DNA of 64,000 nucleotides from Thermohalobaculum sp039816045 (GTDB lineage Bacteria; Pseudomonadota; Alphaproteobacteria; Rhodobacterales; Rhodobacteraceae): contig JBCBYB010000014.1 of the NCBI GenBank assembly GCA_039816045.1, positions 48,583-112,582 on the forward strand. The letters run 5' to 3'. Positions within the stretch are counted from its first letter, which is position 1. The number at the start of each line of letters is the position of its first letter. Of this stretch, positions 44,869 through 54,958 are shown piece by piece. A model generated the notes under the pieces. The model saw only the letters and a program-made list of their open reading frames with translations. It searched no databases and was not told the DNA's origin. The position numbers were made by a program, and so were the translations under genes.

Positions 44869-46011
44869 TCAGTCGCGCAGCCGCACGAGGTCGTTCATCA
44901 GCCCCTCGGTCCCGTTGTGGACCGTCAGCCGCTCGACCTTTCCAGCGAGCTCGGTCAGCGCCTCGAGCTCCTTCAGCCGCAGCATCACCGGGTTCTCCGC
45001 CATCACCTTCGCGGTGTTGAGCAGCGCCCGGGTCGCCTGGGTCTCTTCGCGCCGGCGGACGATGTTGGCCTCAGCCTCCTTCTCCGCCGCCACGACGCGG
45101 TTGAGGATCTCGCGCATCTCCCCCGGCAGGATCACGTCTTTCAGCGCAATCTCACCGATCTCGAGCCCGATCTCCGCCATCTCGGACCGGACCTTCGCGG
45201 CCGCCTCGGCATCGACGCTCACCTTCTCCGCCAGGAGCTGATCGAGCGTGCGCGTGCCGAGCGTCTTGCGGAACGCGAACTGCAGCGCGCGGTGAAGCGC
45301 CTCGTCGAAGTCCTTCACCGCCGTCGCCGCCCGCACCGGATCGACCACCCGCACATCCGCCGCGATGTTGACCCGGACGGTCACCCGGTCCGCCGTCAGC
45401 ACCTCCTGGCCGGTCACGTCATGCGCCCGCCAGCGGGTGTCGATGTGCTTGACCGTGATCGCGCGCCCGATGTTCCAGAAGAGGTGGATGCCCTCCTCCA
45501 GCACCGCCTGGAACTGCCCGCCGATGCTGAGCAGCCCGACATGGCCGCGCTCGACCGTGGCCTTCGAGACCTGCGCCTGGAACCCGCCCGCCTCGATATG
45601 ACGCACAAGCTCGGCTGGCACCTCGAGCCGCTCGGTCAGCGCGAACCGCTCGATCTGCCACGCCCCCGCATCGGTCCAAAGCACGTGCCGCTGCTTCGGC
45701 CCGAGCGAGAGCGCGTGCAGCGCCCCATCCCGGAACACCGCCGTCACCTCACCCTCGGCCGCCTGCACGAGGGTCAGGTGCGCCTCCGCGAGGTCCGGCC
45801 GCTCGCGCATCAGCGCGCGCTCGAACGTCGAAGCGAAGGCCGGACGGGTCAGGTCATGGCGCTCGATTTCGGTGCCGCGGGCCGGGAACACGTGCTCTCC
45901 GGGACCGAAGATCCCGGTGAAACGGCCCTTCTGCAGAACCAGTAACCGCTCGTTCTCGCGCACGGTCAGTCGGAGCCGGCCGAACAGCCGGTCGATGAGC
46001 TTGGTCATCAT
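44869..46011 (-). CDS. Slipin (SPFH/band-7 domain) protein
   Basis: 380 residues from the ATG at 46011, with GGAGGT 6 bases upstream. Unlike HflK/HflC it has no clear N-terminal transmembrane segment; it begins MMTKLIDRLFGRLRLTVRENERLL. The SPFH domain spans about 80-260 (DVTGQEVLTADRVTVRVNIAADVRV), followed by a coiled helix with LPGEMREILNRVVAAEKEAEANIVRRREET, the slipin/stomatin signature. Slipins scaffold membrane microdomains and are sometimes encoded with RNA-repair genes. The 812-bp upstream region contains three tRNA-like modules on the same strand and no protein gene. Confidence 0.9.
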   Translation of the reverse strand: MMTKLIDRLFGRLRLTVRENERLLVLQKGRFTGIFGPGEHVFPARGTEIERHDLTRPAFASTFERALMRERPDLAEAHLTLVQAAEGEVTAVFRDGALHALSLGPKQRHVLWTDAGAWQIERFALTERLEVPAELVRHIEAGGFQAQVSKATVERGHVGLLSIGGQFQAVLEEGIHLFWNIGRAITVKHIDTRWRAHDVTGQEVLTADRVTVRVNIAADVRVVDPVRAATAVKDFDEALHRALQFAFRKTLGTRTLDQLLAEKVSVDAEAAAKVRSEMAEIGLEIGEIALKDVILPGEMREILNRVVAAEKEAEANIVRRREETQATRALLNTAKVMAENPVMLRLKELEALTELAGKVERLTVHNGTEGLMNDLVRLRD

Positions 46012-46406
46012 CGGTCCACCTCCTTTGTGTTGGCGGCGGCCGGGTGGGTGCGGCCGCCTATGAAAAGCCTCGCGACAAGCGAAACCTCCTGGGTTGGCCC
46101 ACACCCCATGCGCGGGCTTCTGGTCCCCTCGTGGGGATGGCGGGCGCGCCCGAAAGCGCGGTCAACTGGACGCCCGTGGCGGGCGGAGAGAGCCTCGGGG
46201 CCGGCCGGCCGAAGCCGCAGACGGACAAGGCGAGAGCGGGCCTCAGAGAACCGGGGCGAGGCTTGGGCGCATGGCACCCTCGCCTGGACCCGACCCGCAT
46301 CGGCCGTCATCCCCTGCCGGGCCGCCGCTGCGGGCGGTGCCGGTTTTGGCCGCGCTCCCGGAGGAGCATGGCCGCCGCCGGTCCCGCAGGCCGGCCCCGA
46401 GACCCT

Positions 46407-46481
46407 AGTCGTATCGGGAGTCGAACCCGAGGCCTTGCGGCCTTCCCTTCGGTTTGGCTAACCGATGCCGTTTTGAGCGGC
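46407..46481 (-). ncRNA. tRNA-like module A, long variable arm, unpaired acceptor
   Basis: Minus-strand order: D stem GCCG/CGGC with a 7-nt loop; anticodon stem TCGGT/ACCGA with loop TAGCCAA, where position 33 is A instead of the invariant U; a type-II-like variable hairpin GGCC-GCAA-GGCC; T stem TCGGG/CCCGA with loop TTCGACT. No 5' strand pairs with the 3' segment TACGACT, and the 5' side runs into module B. It cannot be a normal tRNA. Either a tRNA mimic or a decayed tRNA. Confidence 0.5.
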
Positions 46482-46482
46482 A

Positions 46483-46556
46483 GTGAGATGGCTGGATTCG
46501 AACCAGCAACCCCCAGCGTTACCGGCTGGTGCTCTAGCAGAATGAGCTACATCGCG
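46483..46556 (-). tRNA. tRNA-like module B, abnormal anticodon loop
   Basis: Cloverleaf on the minus strand: acceptor CGCGATG/CATCTCA pairs at 5 of 7 positions; D stem GCTC/GAGC; anticodon stem CCAGC/GCTGG with a 7-nt loop CGGTAAC, G instead of U at position 33; T stem GCTGG/CCAGC with TTCGAAT. No encoded CCA. It begins directly after the CCA of module C. The U33 loss and acceptor mismatches make decoding unlikely. Confidence 0.55.
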
Positions 46557-46631
46557 TGGCGCAGATGACGGGATTCGAACCCGCGACCTCCGATATGCGA
46601 TCGGTGCTCTGCCAGACTGAGCTACACCCGC
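46557..46631 (-). tRNA. tRNA-like module C with encoded CCA and a 5-nt anticodon loop
   Basis: Most complete of the three. Acceptor GCGGGTG/CATCTGC pairs fully (two G-U), then G73 and CCA. Positions 8-9 are TA; D stem GCTC/GAGC; T stem GCGGG/CCCGT with loop TTCGAAT. The anticodon arm is 2 nt short: CCGAT/ATCGG closes a 5-nt loop CGCAT, or, read with a 7-nt loop TCGCATA, it leaves an A-A mismatch and C at position 33. Total 75 nt. A tRNA finder may report it as a tRNA of undetermined type or a pseudogene. Confidence 0.6.
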
Positions 46632-46730
46632 ATCCCCTCCCGTTGCGGTCCGGCCCAGGCATACGCGAACCGCAAAGCGGCGCGCACCGGGGGAGGGTCT
46701 CAGCTCCCGCCATATGGGCTCGGTGCTCCG

Positions 46731-46742
46731 AGAAAGGAGGTG
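46731..46742 (-). promoter_or_regulatory. Anti-Shine-Dalgarno copy (16S rRNA 3'-tail sequence) upstream of the tRNA-like array
   Basis: On the minus strand the 12 bases CACCTCCTTTCT equal the conserved 3' end of 16S rRNA. A 5-bp hairpin CTCGG-AGCA-CCGAG overlaps the last T and follows at once. The site is about 100 nt upstream of module C and close to the transcription start predicted from the candidate promoter. On the plus strand the same bases read as a perfect ribosome site, but no ORF follows it. Confidence 0.6.
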
Positions 46743-46744
46743 CC

Positions 46745-46773
46745 GTATCGGGGGAATCAGGGGGTCCGTTCAA
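46745..46773 (-). promoter_or_regulatory. Candidate promoter of the slipin leader RNA
   Basis: Minus strand: TTGAAC (46773-46768), a 17-bp spacer, CGATAC (46750-46745). The match to TTGACA/TATAAT is moderate. It would start transcription near 46738, placing the anti-Shine-Dalgarno sequence at the extreme 5' end of an RNA that runs through modules C, B and A to the slipin gene. Confidence 0.35.
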
Positions 46774-46794
46774 GCGCGCCGTTGGGGCGAGTAA

Positions 46795-46816
46795 CGAAAC
46801 GGCAACTTCCTGTTGC
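46795..46816 (-). terminator. Possible oxyR terminator
   Basis: On the minus strand GCAAC-AGGAA-GTTGC, followed by CGTTTCGTT, begins 8 bases after the oxyR stop codon. The stem is short (5 bp) but followed by a T-rich run. It would separate oxyR from the slipin leader. Confidence 0.4.
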
Positions 46817-46823
46817 ACCACGG

Positions 46824-47708
46824 TCACGTCACGCCGCGCACGACCTCTGCGATTTGGCTGAGTTGATCGGCGAGCGGGCTCGTCCGGCGCCAGATCATTC
46901 CGATCGTCCGCGAGGGTTCGGGCGCCGGGAACCGCGCGACCGCGACGGCGGCAGAAGGCGTCTCCACCGGCACCGCCATCTCGGGGATCAGCGTGACGCC
47001 GAGCCCCGCGCCCACCATCTGCACAAGCGTCGAGAGCGCGCTGCCGTCCAGCCCCTCGCGCGGGCGGGCCGACGGCATGTTGCAGAACGACAGCGCCTGG
47101 TCGCGGAAACAGTGCCCCTCTTCGAGCAACAGGAGCCGCATCTCCTGCAGCGCCTCGGCGCTCGGGACCGGACGGTCGGCATCCGCCTCCGGACGCACCA
47201 GAACGAAATCCTCCTCGAAAAGCGCAACCTCGGCAAAGGAGGGTTCCGACACCGGCAGCGCCACGAGTGCCGTGTCGATGCGGCTCTCGGAGAGCTCCTG
47301 GATGAGCTTGGGCGTCACCGTCTCCCGCACATGGATGTCGAGCTCCGGGTGCGACGCCGCCAAGGCTCCGATCAGCCGCGGCAGCAGATAGGGGGCAACC
47401 GTGGGGATCACCCCAATCCGCAGCCGCCCAGCCAACCGGTCCCGCGCCGCCCGCGCGAGATCGCCCAGCTCATCGACCGCCCGCAGGATATCACGCGCGC
47501 GCCGGGCCACCTCCTCGCCAAACTGGGTGAGCCGCACCTGCCGGGCCGAACGCTCGAACAGCGGCGTGCCAAGCTGCGCCTCCAACTCCTTGATCTGCAT
47601 GGACAGCGCGGGCTGCGAGATCGCAGAGGCCTCTGCCGCCCGTCCGAAATGCCCGTGCCGTGCCAGCGCATCCACATAGCGCAGCTGTTTCAGGGTGAGG
47701 TTGACCAT
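46824..47708 (-). CDS. oxyR: OxyR, LysR-type peroxide sensor
   Basis: 294 residues. Winged HTH at the N-terminus (LTLKQLRYVDALARHGHFGRAAEASAISQPALSMQIKELE region) and an effector domain with the redox cysteine pair C200 and C209 in EEGHCFRDQALSFC, matching the C199/C208 disulfide switch of E. coli OxyR. Divergent from katG across 155 bp that include a 7-bp inverted repeat. Peroxide oxidation should activate katG transcription. Confidence 0.95.
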   Translation of the reverse strand: MVNLTLKQLRYVDALARHGHFGRAAEASAISQPALSMQIKELEAQLGTPLFERSARQVRLTQFGEEVARRARDILRAVDELGDLARAARDRLAGRLRIGVIPTVAPYLLPRLIGALAASHPELDIHVRETVTPKLIQELSESRIDTALVALPVSEPSFAEVALFEEDFVLVRPEADADRPVPSAEALQEMRLLLLEEGHCFRDQALSFCNMPSARPREGLDGSALSTLVQMVGAGLGVTLIPEMAVPVETPSAAVAVARFPAPEPSRTIGMIWRRTSPLADQLSQIAEVVRGVT

Positions 47709-47727
47709 AATCTTGTCTTATCGGATC

Positions 47728-47754
47728 GATCAGAAAACTCAACTTCCTCTGATC
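47728..47754. promoter_or_regulatory. Candidate OxyR operator between oxyR and katG
   Basis: Perfect 7-bp inverted repeat GATCAGA (47728-47734) and TCTGATC (47748-47754) with a 13-bp spacer, 19 bp before the oxyR start and about 110 bp before katG. The position fits a LysR recognition site; the sequence differs from the E. coli ATAG-N7-CTAT form. Confidence 0.5.
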
Positions 47755-47863
47755 ATGACCGCTTGCTATAGCAGCGCGGACGCCCCAGTGGCGCCACCGA
47801 TTCCTCAGGCATCCGCGCGGCGGCCAAACCGGTCCGAACCGCGATCTAACATCGGAGATACCC

Positions 47864-50095
<2,232 letters not shown>

Positions 50096-50107
50096 TCAGG
50101 CCACCGA

Positions 50108-51085
50108 TCAAACGCCGGGCATGCCTGCTGCGTGCCCGGCGGCTCCTGCGGTCCAGATATCCTGACCGAGCTCCATCTCGAAATCGAAATCCGCGAACAG
50201 GGCGTGGCCCACGTCGATCTCGCCCTCCGGGATGCCGAAGGTCGTATGGAACGGGTGGCTGTCATAGGAGAAGATGCGGCCCGTATACTCGGTCTTGGTC
50301 CAGCCCCCATTGCGGACCTCGAGCGTCCGGGCATCCGCCTCGACGATGGACTGAAAACACGCCTTCGTCTGGTCGGCGGTCGAGGGAAACTGCTTAAGGA
50401 AGGCCATCGTCACCGGCAGATCGAAGAGCCAGGATTTGCCGCCGAGCGCCTCAACCACCTCGCTGTGACTGGCATCTCGGATCGCCTCCCCGATCCGGCT
50501 GAACACCCCCTCGGCGACGTCCTCGATTTCGTGCAGAAGGCCGTGCTCTTCTTTCTTGGCGACGAACTCGAAGATCGGTTTCTTCTCCGCAACCGTGGTC
50601 GGCGAATAGGGGTTCAGCACGCTGGCCGAGACGCGGAAAGGCCCATTGTTGGGTGCCCCGTCGATCGGCATGTCGAAGGTCCCCATCTGTTTGGGAAAAC
50701 CATAGACCTCGCGCCCGGTCGCCATTGCAGACCCGGAGTCGACGAAGAGGAACAGCGGGATCCAGCGGAACTCGAAGAGCGTGCCGCGCCGCCGCGCCAG
50801 CGTCCAAAGTGCGGCGTCCCGCTCCGGCAGCACACCGCGGTTCACATCCACCGGGTTCATCGCATGCACCGACGGGAAGTAGGCGAATGAGACGAACATG
50901 GTGGCCATCGCGGCCTCATAGTCCACGACCCCGTCCGAGGGCTCCTTGAACATCTGATCGAGGAACTGGTCGATCAGGTCGATATCGCCCTGGACACAAA
51001 AGGTGTGGAGCTGCCCGCCTTTCTGGACATAGGGCCCAAACCCGATCGGACGGTTCGCCAGCATGGCATAGGGGATGTCGGACAT
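50108..51085 (-). CDS. Acetoacetate-decarboxylase-fold protein
   Basis: 325 residues. The core contains GREVYGFPKQMG, the signature region of the acetoacetate decarboxylase superfamily; a lysine in this segment (YGFPKQ) sits where the Schiff-base lysine may lie. An N-terminal extension (about 1-75) and a C-terminal GEIDVGHALFADFDFEMELG are present. The reaction is unknown; relatives act on oxo-acids or hydrophobic compounds. Last gene of the FadL-flavoprotein-cyclase/ATPase operon, 18 bp after the previous stop. Its stop lies next to a hairpin shared with the katG end. Confidence 0.8.
   Translation of the reverse strand: MSDIPYAMLANRPIGFGPYVQKGGQLHTFCVQGDIDLIDQFLDQMFKEPSDGVVDYEAAMATMFVSFAYFPSVHAMNPVDVNRGVLPERDAALWTLARRRGTLFEFRWIPLFLFVDSGSAMATGREVYGFPKQMGTFDMPIDGAPNNGPFRVSASVLNPYSPTTVAEKKPIFEFVAKKEEHGLLHEIEDVAEGVFSRIGEAIRDASHSEVVEALGGKSWLFDLPVTMAFLKQFPSTADQTKACFQSIVEADARTLEVRNGGWTKTEYTGRIFSYDSHPFHTTFGIPEGEIDVGHALFADFDFEMELGQDIWTAGAAGHAAGMPGV
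50114..50140. terminator. Inverted repeat at the convergent katG end
   Basis: GCCGGGCA (50114-50121) and TGCCCGGC (50133-50140), 8 perfect pairs with an 11-nt loop. It lies 19 bases past the katG stop and inside the last codons of the convergent decarboxylase-fold gene. It may terminate katG; no U-tract follows. Confidence 0.4.
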
Positions 51086-51103
51086 GGGCAGTCTCCTTTG
51101 GGG

Positions 51104-54100
51104 TCAGAGATTTGCGAGACGGTCGGTGCGGATGATCCCGATGGGCGAAGCACCGAGTTGCTCAAGGATGGCACGCGCACGCTTCTCCTCGGCCCGGCGG
51201 GCGGCACTCTCCCGGATCACGCGGGCCAAAAGCGCCGCGCCGCGGGCCTCCTCATAGGGCATCCCGAAAGCGCGCGCCCGGCTCAGCGCCCGCTCGATCC
51301 GGCGCCGCGCCTGCTTTGGCTTGCCCTCCAACAAGAGCAGAGCAGCTCTTTGCTGCTCCAGCCGCGCCGATGTGTACGGAAAACGCGCCGCGAACCGGGC
51401 TCCGATGGCGAGACACGCCCGAGCACGAGCCATCCGGTCCTCGCGGTCACGGCTGCCGGCAACCGCGTCCATCGCCCGGGAGAGCCAGATCTCGGTGGTG
51501 GTGAAGAAGCCCTCGAAACTGCCCCAGTTGTTGTGGGGCGTGACCTCGGCCAGGTCCTGCGCCCGGCGCGCCCAGTCCTCCGCCAGCGCCGTCTCACCCC
51601 GCTCGAGCGCTGCCATCCCCATGATCGCCGCGTAGTTCAGCTTGGAAAGATCGTCATCCACCAATTCGATCAACGGCCCGACCAGGGTGAGATCGCGCCA
51701 AGCCTCCTCGGTCCGGCCGAGCGGCAAGAAGGCCGAGGCCCGTGCATAGAGGCCCCAGGCGAGGTGTTGATCGTTGCCCTCCAACCGGGCCTGCCGGGCC
51801 AGTTCCTCAAACGCCGCCGCAGTTTCGCGGAAACGCCCCGCCTGGTGCAGGATCATCGCGAGGATCGTACGCGCTAGGGCGGCGCTGTCACGGTCGGAAC
51901 GCTCGGCAGCCAATGCCAGGGCATCCCGGGCCGAGACTTCTGCGGCCCCGATCTTGCCGAGGGCCAAGGAAATCAGGGCATCCGTGCCGAGGCTGTATTG
52001 CAGCCCCTCCCGCCGGTCCCGCGCGGTCGCAATCGACCGCGTGCGCTTGTTGAACCAGCGCGAGAGCCCGCCAATCCCCGACACGCCGAAGGCGTAGGAC
52101 AGCAGCGCATCCGGCATTGCGAGCCCGCCTGGGAGGCCCGAGCGCTCCCGTCGGTCGGAGGCCAGCAGGGCCGTCGCCATCATTCCCGTCTCGTTCGACT
52201 GGTAGTAGAGGCACTCACACAACCGGCCATAGAGCAGCCCGGTGAGCCAACCTTGCAGTCGATCGGAGAGCCGCCCTTTTCCAGACCGTCTGAGCCTGGC
52301 AGCCACCCCACGGCCCATAAGGCCAAACCCCGTGCGCGCGCCAAGCATGCTCCAGCCCGCTGCCGTCTCGGCCACCGGGGCCCCGAGGAGCTGCAACCCG
52401 CGCCGGCAAAGCTCTCCCGCCCGTTGGAGATTGCCGTGGTGGATCTGACTGTCCGCCGCCCAACAGCACCAGAGCGCCTCGCGAAAGGCGCTGACCCGCG
52501 TGGCAGGATCGCCGCGGGATTGCTCGGCCAGATGCAAGGCACGCTCGAGCCAGGGCAGCACGGTCGAATACTCCGCCCGGCGATAGGCCGAGGCCCCTGC
52601 CCGAGAGAGATGGCGCATCGCCTTGGCACGCTCGGCACTGCGCGACCAGTGATAGGCAAGCTCCGCCTCCCGCTCAGCCGGGCTGCGGGACGTTTCCTCC
52701 TCGATCGCGCGCGCGAGCGCCCCATGGGCCTGCACCGCACTCGCCTCGGCCATCATCCCGTAGGCCACGTTGCGGATCATCTCGGAGCGGAAGACATGGC
52801 CAATGCGTCCGTCGCCGGCGACGACGCGCTCGACGAGCCCCGCTTCGCGCGCGGCATTGAGGGCGCCCGTGATCTCGGATTCGCTTCCCGCTCCCGCCCG
52901 GCGCAGAAGCGATGGATCAATCCGCCGCCCTGCGGCGCTCGCGATCTTCAGCACCCGGCGTGCGGCCGGTGTAAACCGTCCGATGGCGCGCTCCACGGCG
53001 TCCGAGACGCTCAGCGGCAGCTCGACCTCCTGCGCGCGCGGCGACAGCGCCCGATCCGATGACCGCTGAGTGAAGCGCGAGAGACCTGCGCGTGCCGTCC
53101 GCGCGATGGCTATCGCAGCATCCGGCACCCCCTCGGAGAGATCATGGATCCGCCGGAGCGCACCATCCTCGATCTCGTCCACCCCAAGGCGGGCGCAAAG
53201 GAGCGCGTGCATGGCTTCAATATCGAGCCCACCGAGGTCGACGATATCCACCTCGGCCAGCATCAGCCGACGCAGCCAACGCTCGGTTCGCCGGTCCGCA
53301 TCGCTGTCGAGCGCCAGCACGAGCCGAAGCCCCGGAAGCGCCCGCCAGAGCCGGAGGCAAAGCAGGGCTGATGCCTCGTCGAGCCAGTGCGCATCGTCGA
53401 TCATCAGAACCGGTGGTGCGTCGGCCCAACGGGTCACCAATCCGTCAGCGATCGTGGCGAGGTGGCGAACATGCTCCGGATCGTCGTGGTTCTCGAGCGC
53501 CCCCCGGACGGAGGGCAGGTGCTCGGCCAGCGCTTCGTCCCAGGCGGAGAGATGCCGGTTCGAGGGAAACGCCTTGGGCGCCAGCTCGACAAGCGGGGCA
53601 GCGGTCGCCACCGCCGCGGCTCGGGCATGGCGCAGCAGCTCGGATTTGCCGCTGCCGCTGCGTCCGCGAAGCACCAAAGCGCGGAACCGTGCGGTCACGG
53701 AGAAGAACGCGTCGATCCGTCCGAGTTCGGCGTCTCGGCCCACCAGGGCGCGCGGCGCTTGCGCGGGCGGCGTTGGCTGCTGTGCCCGGCCGAGTGCCGA
53801 GACCGCGAGGCCCGTATGCGCCCCCTTCAGGAAGGTTGGCGGCTTCTCGGCGAGCTGCCAATGGGCACGCGAGGCAAGCCGGGCGGTCTCGTCATCGAGC
53901 AGCGGTGCATCACCAGCGGCTTCCATAAGACGGGTCGACACCACAAGCGGCATGCCGAAACAGAGATGCCGGGTCTCTGCCCCGACGCGAAACGCACCGA
54001 TGAAGATGCGCCCGGTGGCAATGCCGATGCGCGGCGCAGACCCGGCAGGAGACCGTTCCGCGAGGCTTCCGGCCGCCGCGAAAACCTCTGGACGACCCGC

Positions 54101-54958
54101 ATCATCGGAACGCCCGCGCAGGCCGAACACCGCCATCAAGGTGAGGCCTTTCTCGTCCAGATGGGGGTTTTCGAGCACCGCGGCATGGGGCTCAAGCGCC
54201 GTTTGCGCAGCCTCGGTCAGCGCTTCGAGCTCCGATACCGACATGGCGAAGGCGCGCTCCGGTCCCGCCAAAGAGATCGCCATCACGGTAAGGGCCCGGG
54301 TCTCCCCCTCGGGCGCAAGAAAATCCGCGGCCGCTCCAGCGATCCCGTAGCGCGAAGCGAGGCTCGGCAGCAGTGCCTCCGCACCTGGCGCATCTGGCGC
54401 GTCGGAGGACTGCAGACGAGTGACGACCGGTGGGGTGCCAGTCCGGACTTTCACCGAGCCTGGCGGCGCATCGGCGAGCGCCGCAGTGGCCGCCTCAATG
54501 GCCGCCCCCGCGACGACCCGTGTCTGACCCACCCTGTCCGCAGCCCCGACCAGGATCGAGCCCGTGCCGAGCCCGATCCGAGCCTCGACCGGAACGCCGT
54601 CGGCAGAGGATTGGTCCGACAGGGCGATCACCGCCTCCGCGGCCGCGGTTTCGACCTGTGCGAGCAGCGCCCCTCGATCAGCATCGGGTCTCACAATCCA
54701 AACCGCATGAAGCGAGTCGCCCGCCATGTCGAGCACCCGGCCCCCACAAACGCGCACCATCTCGACCAGCGGACCAAAGGACGCGTTGATGATCCGCGAG
54801 AGACGGTCACCGGCGCGCCGCCCTTCGGTTTCAACCAGGGTGTTGCAGATCCGCGAGGAACCGACGATGTCTGCGATCAGATAGACGGCATCGGCGCAGA
54901 GCGGCGCCTGCCTGGCACCGGCCGCGGTCGAGCTCGACTGGGTGCCGTCCTCCTGCAT
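51104..54958 (-). CDS. Cyclase-like/ATPase/TPR signalling protein
   Basis: 1284 residues. Two nucleotide-cyclase-homology segments come first. Cyclase-like 1 (about 20-165) keeps the metal aspartates D30 (IADIVGSS) and D81 (MAGDSLHAVW) but lacks the usual Asn/Arg after GxxV. Cyclase-like 2 (about 220-350; RIGIATGRIFIGAF) lacks the first aspartate. Then a STAND/AAA-type ATPase: AP.LVGRDAELGRI, P-loop RGRSGSGKS (431-439), Walker B VLMIDDAHWLD. The C-terminal 600 residues are TPR-like helices. The layout recalls the soluble adenylyl cyclase/LuxR-ATPase group without a DNA-binding tail. Overlaps the flavoprotein stop by one base (TGATG). Confidence 0.85.
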   Translation of the reverse strand: MQEDGTQSSSTAAGARQAPLCADAVYLIADIVGSSRICNTLVETEGRRAGDRLSRIINASFGPLVEMVRVCGGRVLDMAGDSLHAVWIVRPDADRGALLAQVETAAAEAVIALSDQSSADGVPVEARIGLGTGSILVGAADRVGQTRVVAGAAIEAATAALADAPPGSVKVRTGTPPVVTRLQSSDAPDAPGAEALLPSLASRYGIAGAAADFLAPEGETRALTVMAISLAGPERAFAMSVSELEALTEAAQTALEPHAAVLENPHLDEKGLTLMAVFGLRGRSDDAGRPEVFAAAGSLAERSPAGSAPRIGIATGRIFIGAFRVGAETRHLCFGMPLVVSTRLMEAAGDAPLLDDETARLASRAHWQLAEKPPTFLKGAHTGLAVSALGRAQQPTPPAQAPRALVGRDAELGRIDAFFSVTARFRALVLRGRSGSGKSELLRHARAAAVATAAPLVELAPKAFPSNRHLSAWDEALAEHLPSVRGALENHDDPEHVRHLATIADGLVTRWADAPPVLMIDDAHWLDEASALLCLRLWRALPGLRLVLALDSDADRRTERWLRRLMLAEVDIVDLGGLDIEAMHALLCARLGVDEIEDGALRRIHDLSEGVPDAAIAIARTARAGLSRFTQRSSDRALSPRAQEVELPLSVSDAVERAIGRFTPAARRVLKIASAAGRRIDPSLLRRAGAGSESEITGALNAAREAGLVERVVAGDGRIGHVFRSEMIRNVAYGMMAEASAVQAHGALARAIEEETSRSPAEREAELAYHWSRSAERAKAMRHLSRAGASAYRRAEYSTVLPWLERALHLAEQSRGDPATRVSAFREALWCCWAADSQIHHGNLQRAGELCRRGLQLLGAPVAETAAGWSMLGARTGFGLMGRGVAARLRRSGKGRLSDRLQGWLTGLLYGRLCECLYYQSNETGMMATALLASDRRERSGLPGGLAMPDALLSYAFGVSGIGGLSRWFNKRTRSIATARDRREGLQYSLGTDALISLALGKIGAAEVSARDALALAAERSDRDSAALARTILAMILHQAGRFRETAAAFEELARQARLEGNDQHLAWGLYARASAFLPLGRTEEAWRDLTLVGPLIELVDDDLSKLNYAAIMGMAALERGETALAEDWARRAQDLAEVTPHNNWGSFEGFFTTTEIWLSRAMDAVAGSRDREDRMARARACLAIGARFAARFPYTSARLEQQRAALLLLEGKPKQARRRIERALSRARAFGMPYEEARGAALLARVIRESAARRAEEKRARAILEQLGASPIGIIRTDRLANL

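Noticed and set aside
46407..46631. Three ordinary functional tRNA genes
   Set aside because: All three lack U33 or a 7-nt anticodon loop, and two lack a properly paired acceptor; I report tRNA-like modules instead.
46726..46741. Sigma-54 promoter for the slipin leader
   Set aside because: CGGCAC fits the -24 element but the -12 GC is absent at the right spacing (reads CT).
46731..46742. Plus-strand Shine-Dalgarno AAAGGAGGTG as evidence of a plus-strand gene
   Set aside because: The only start codon in range is the overlapping GTG, and the frames that follow show no protein-like sequence before the oxyR antisense.
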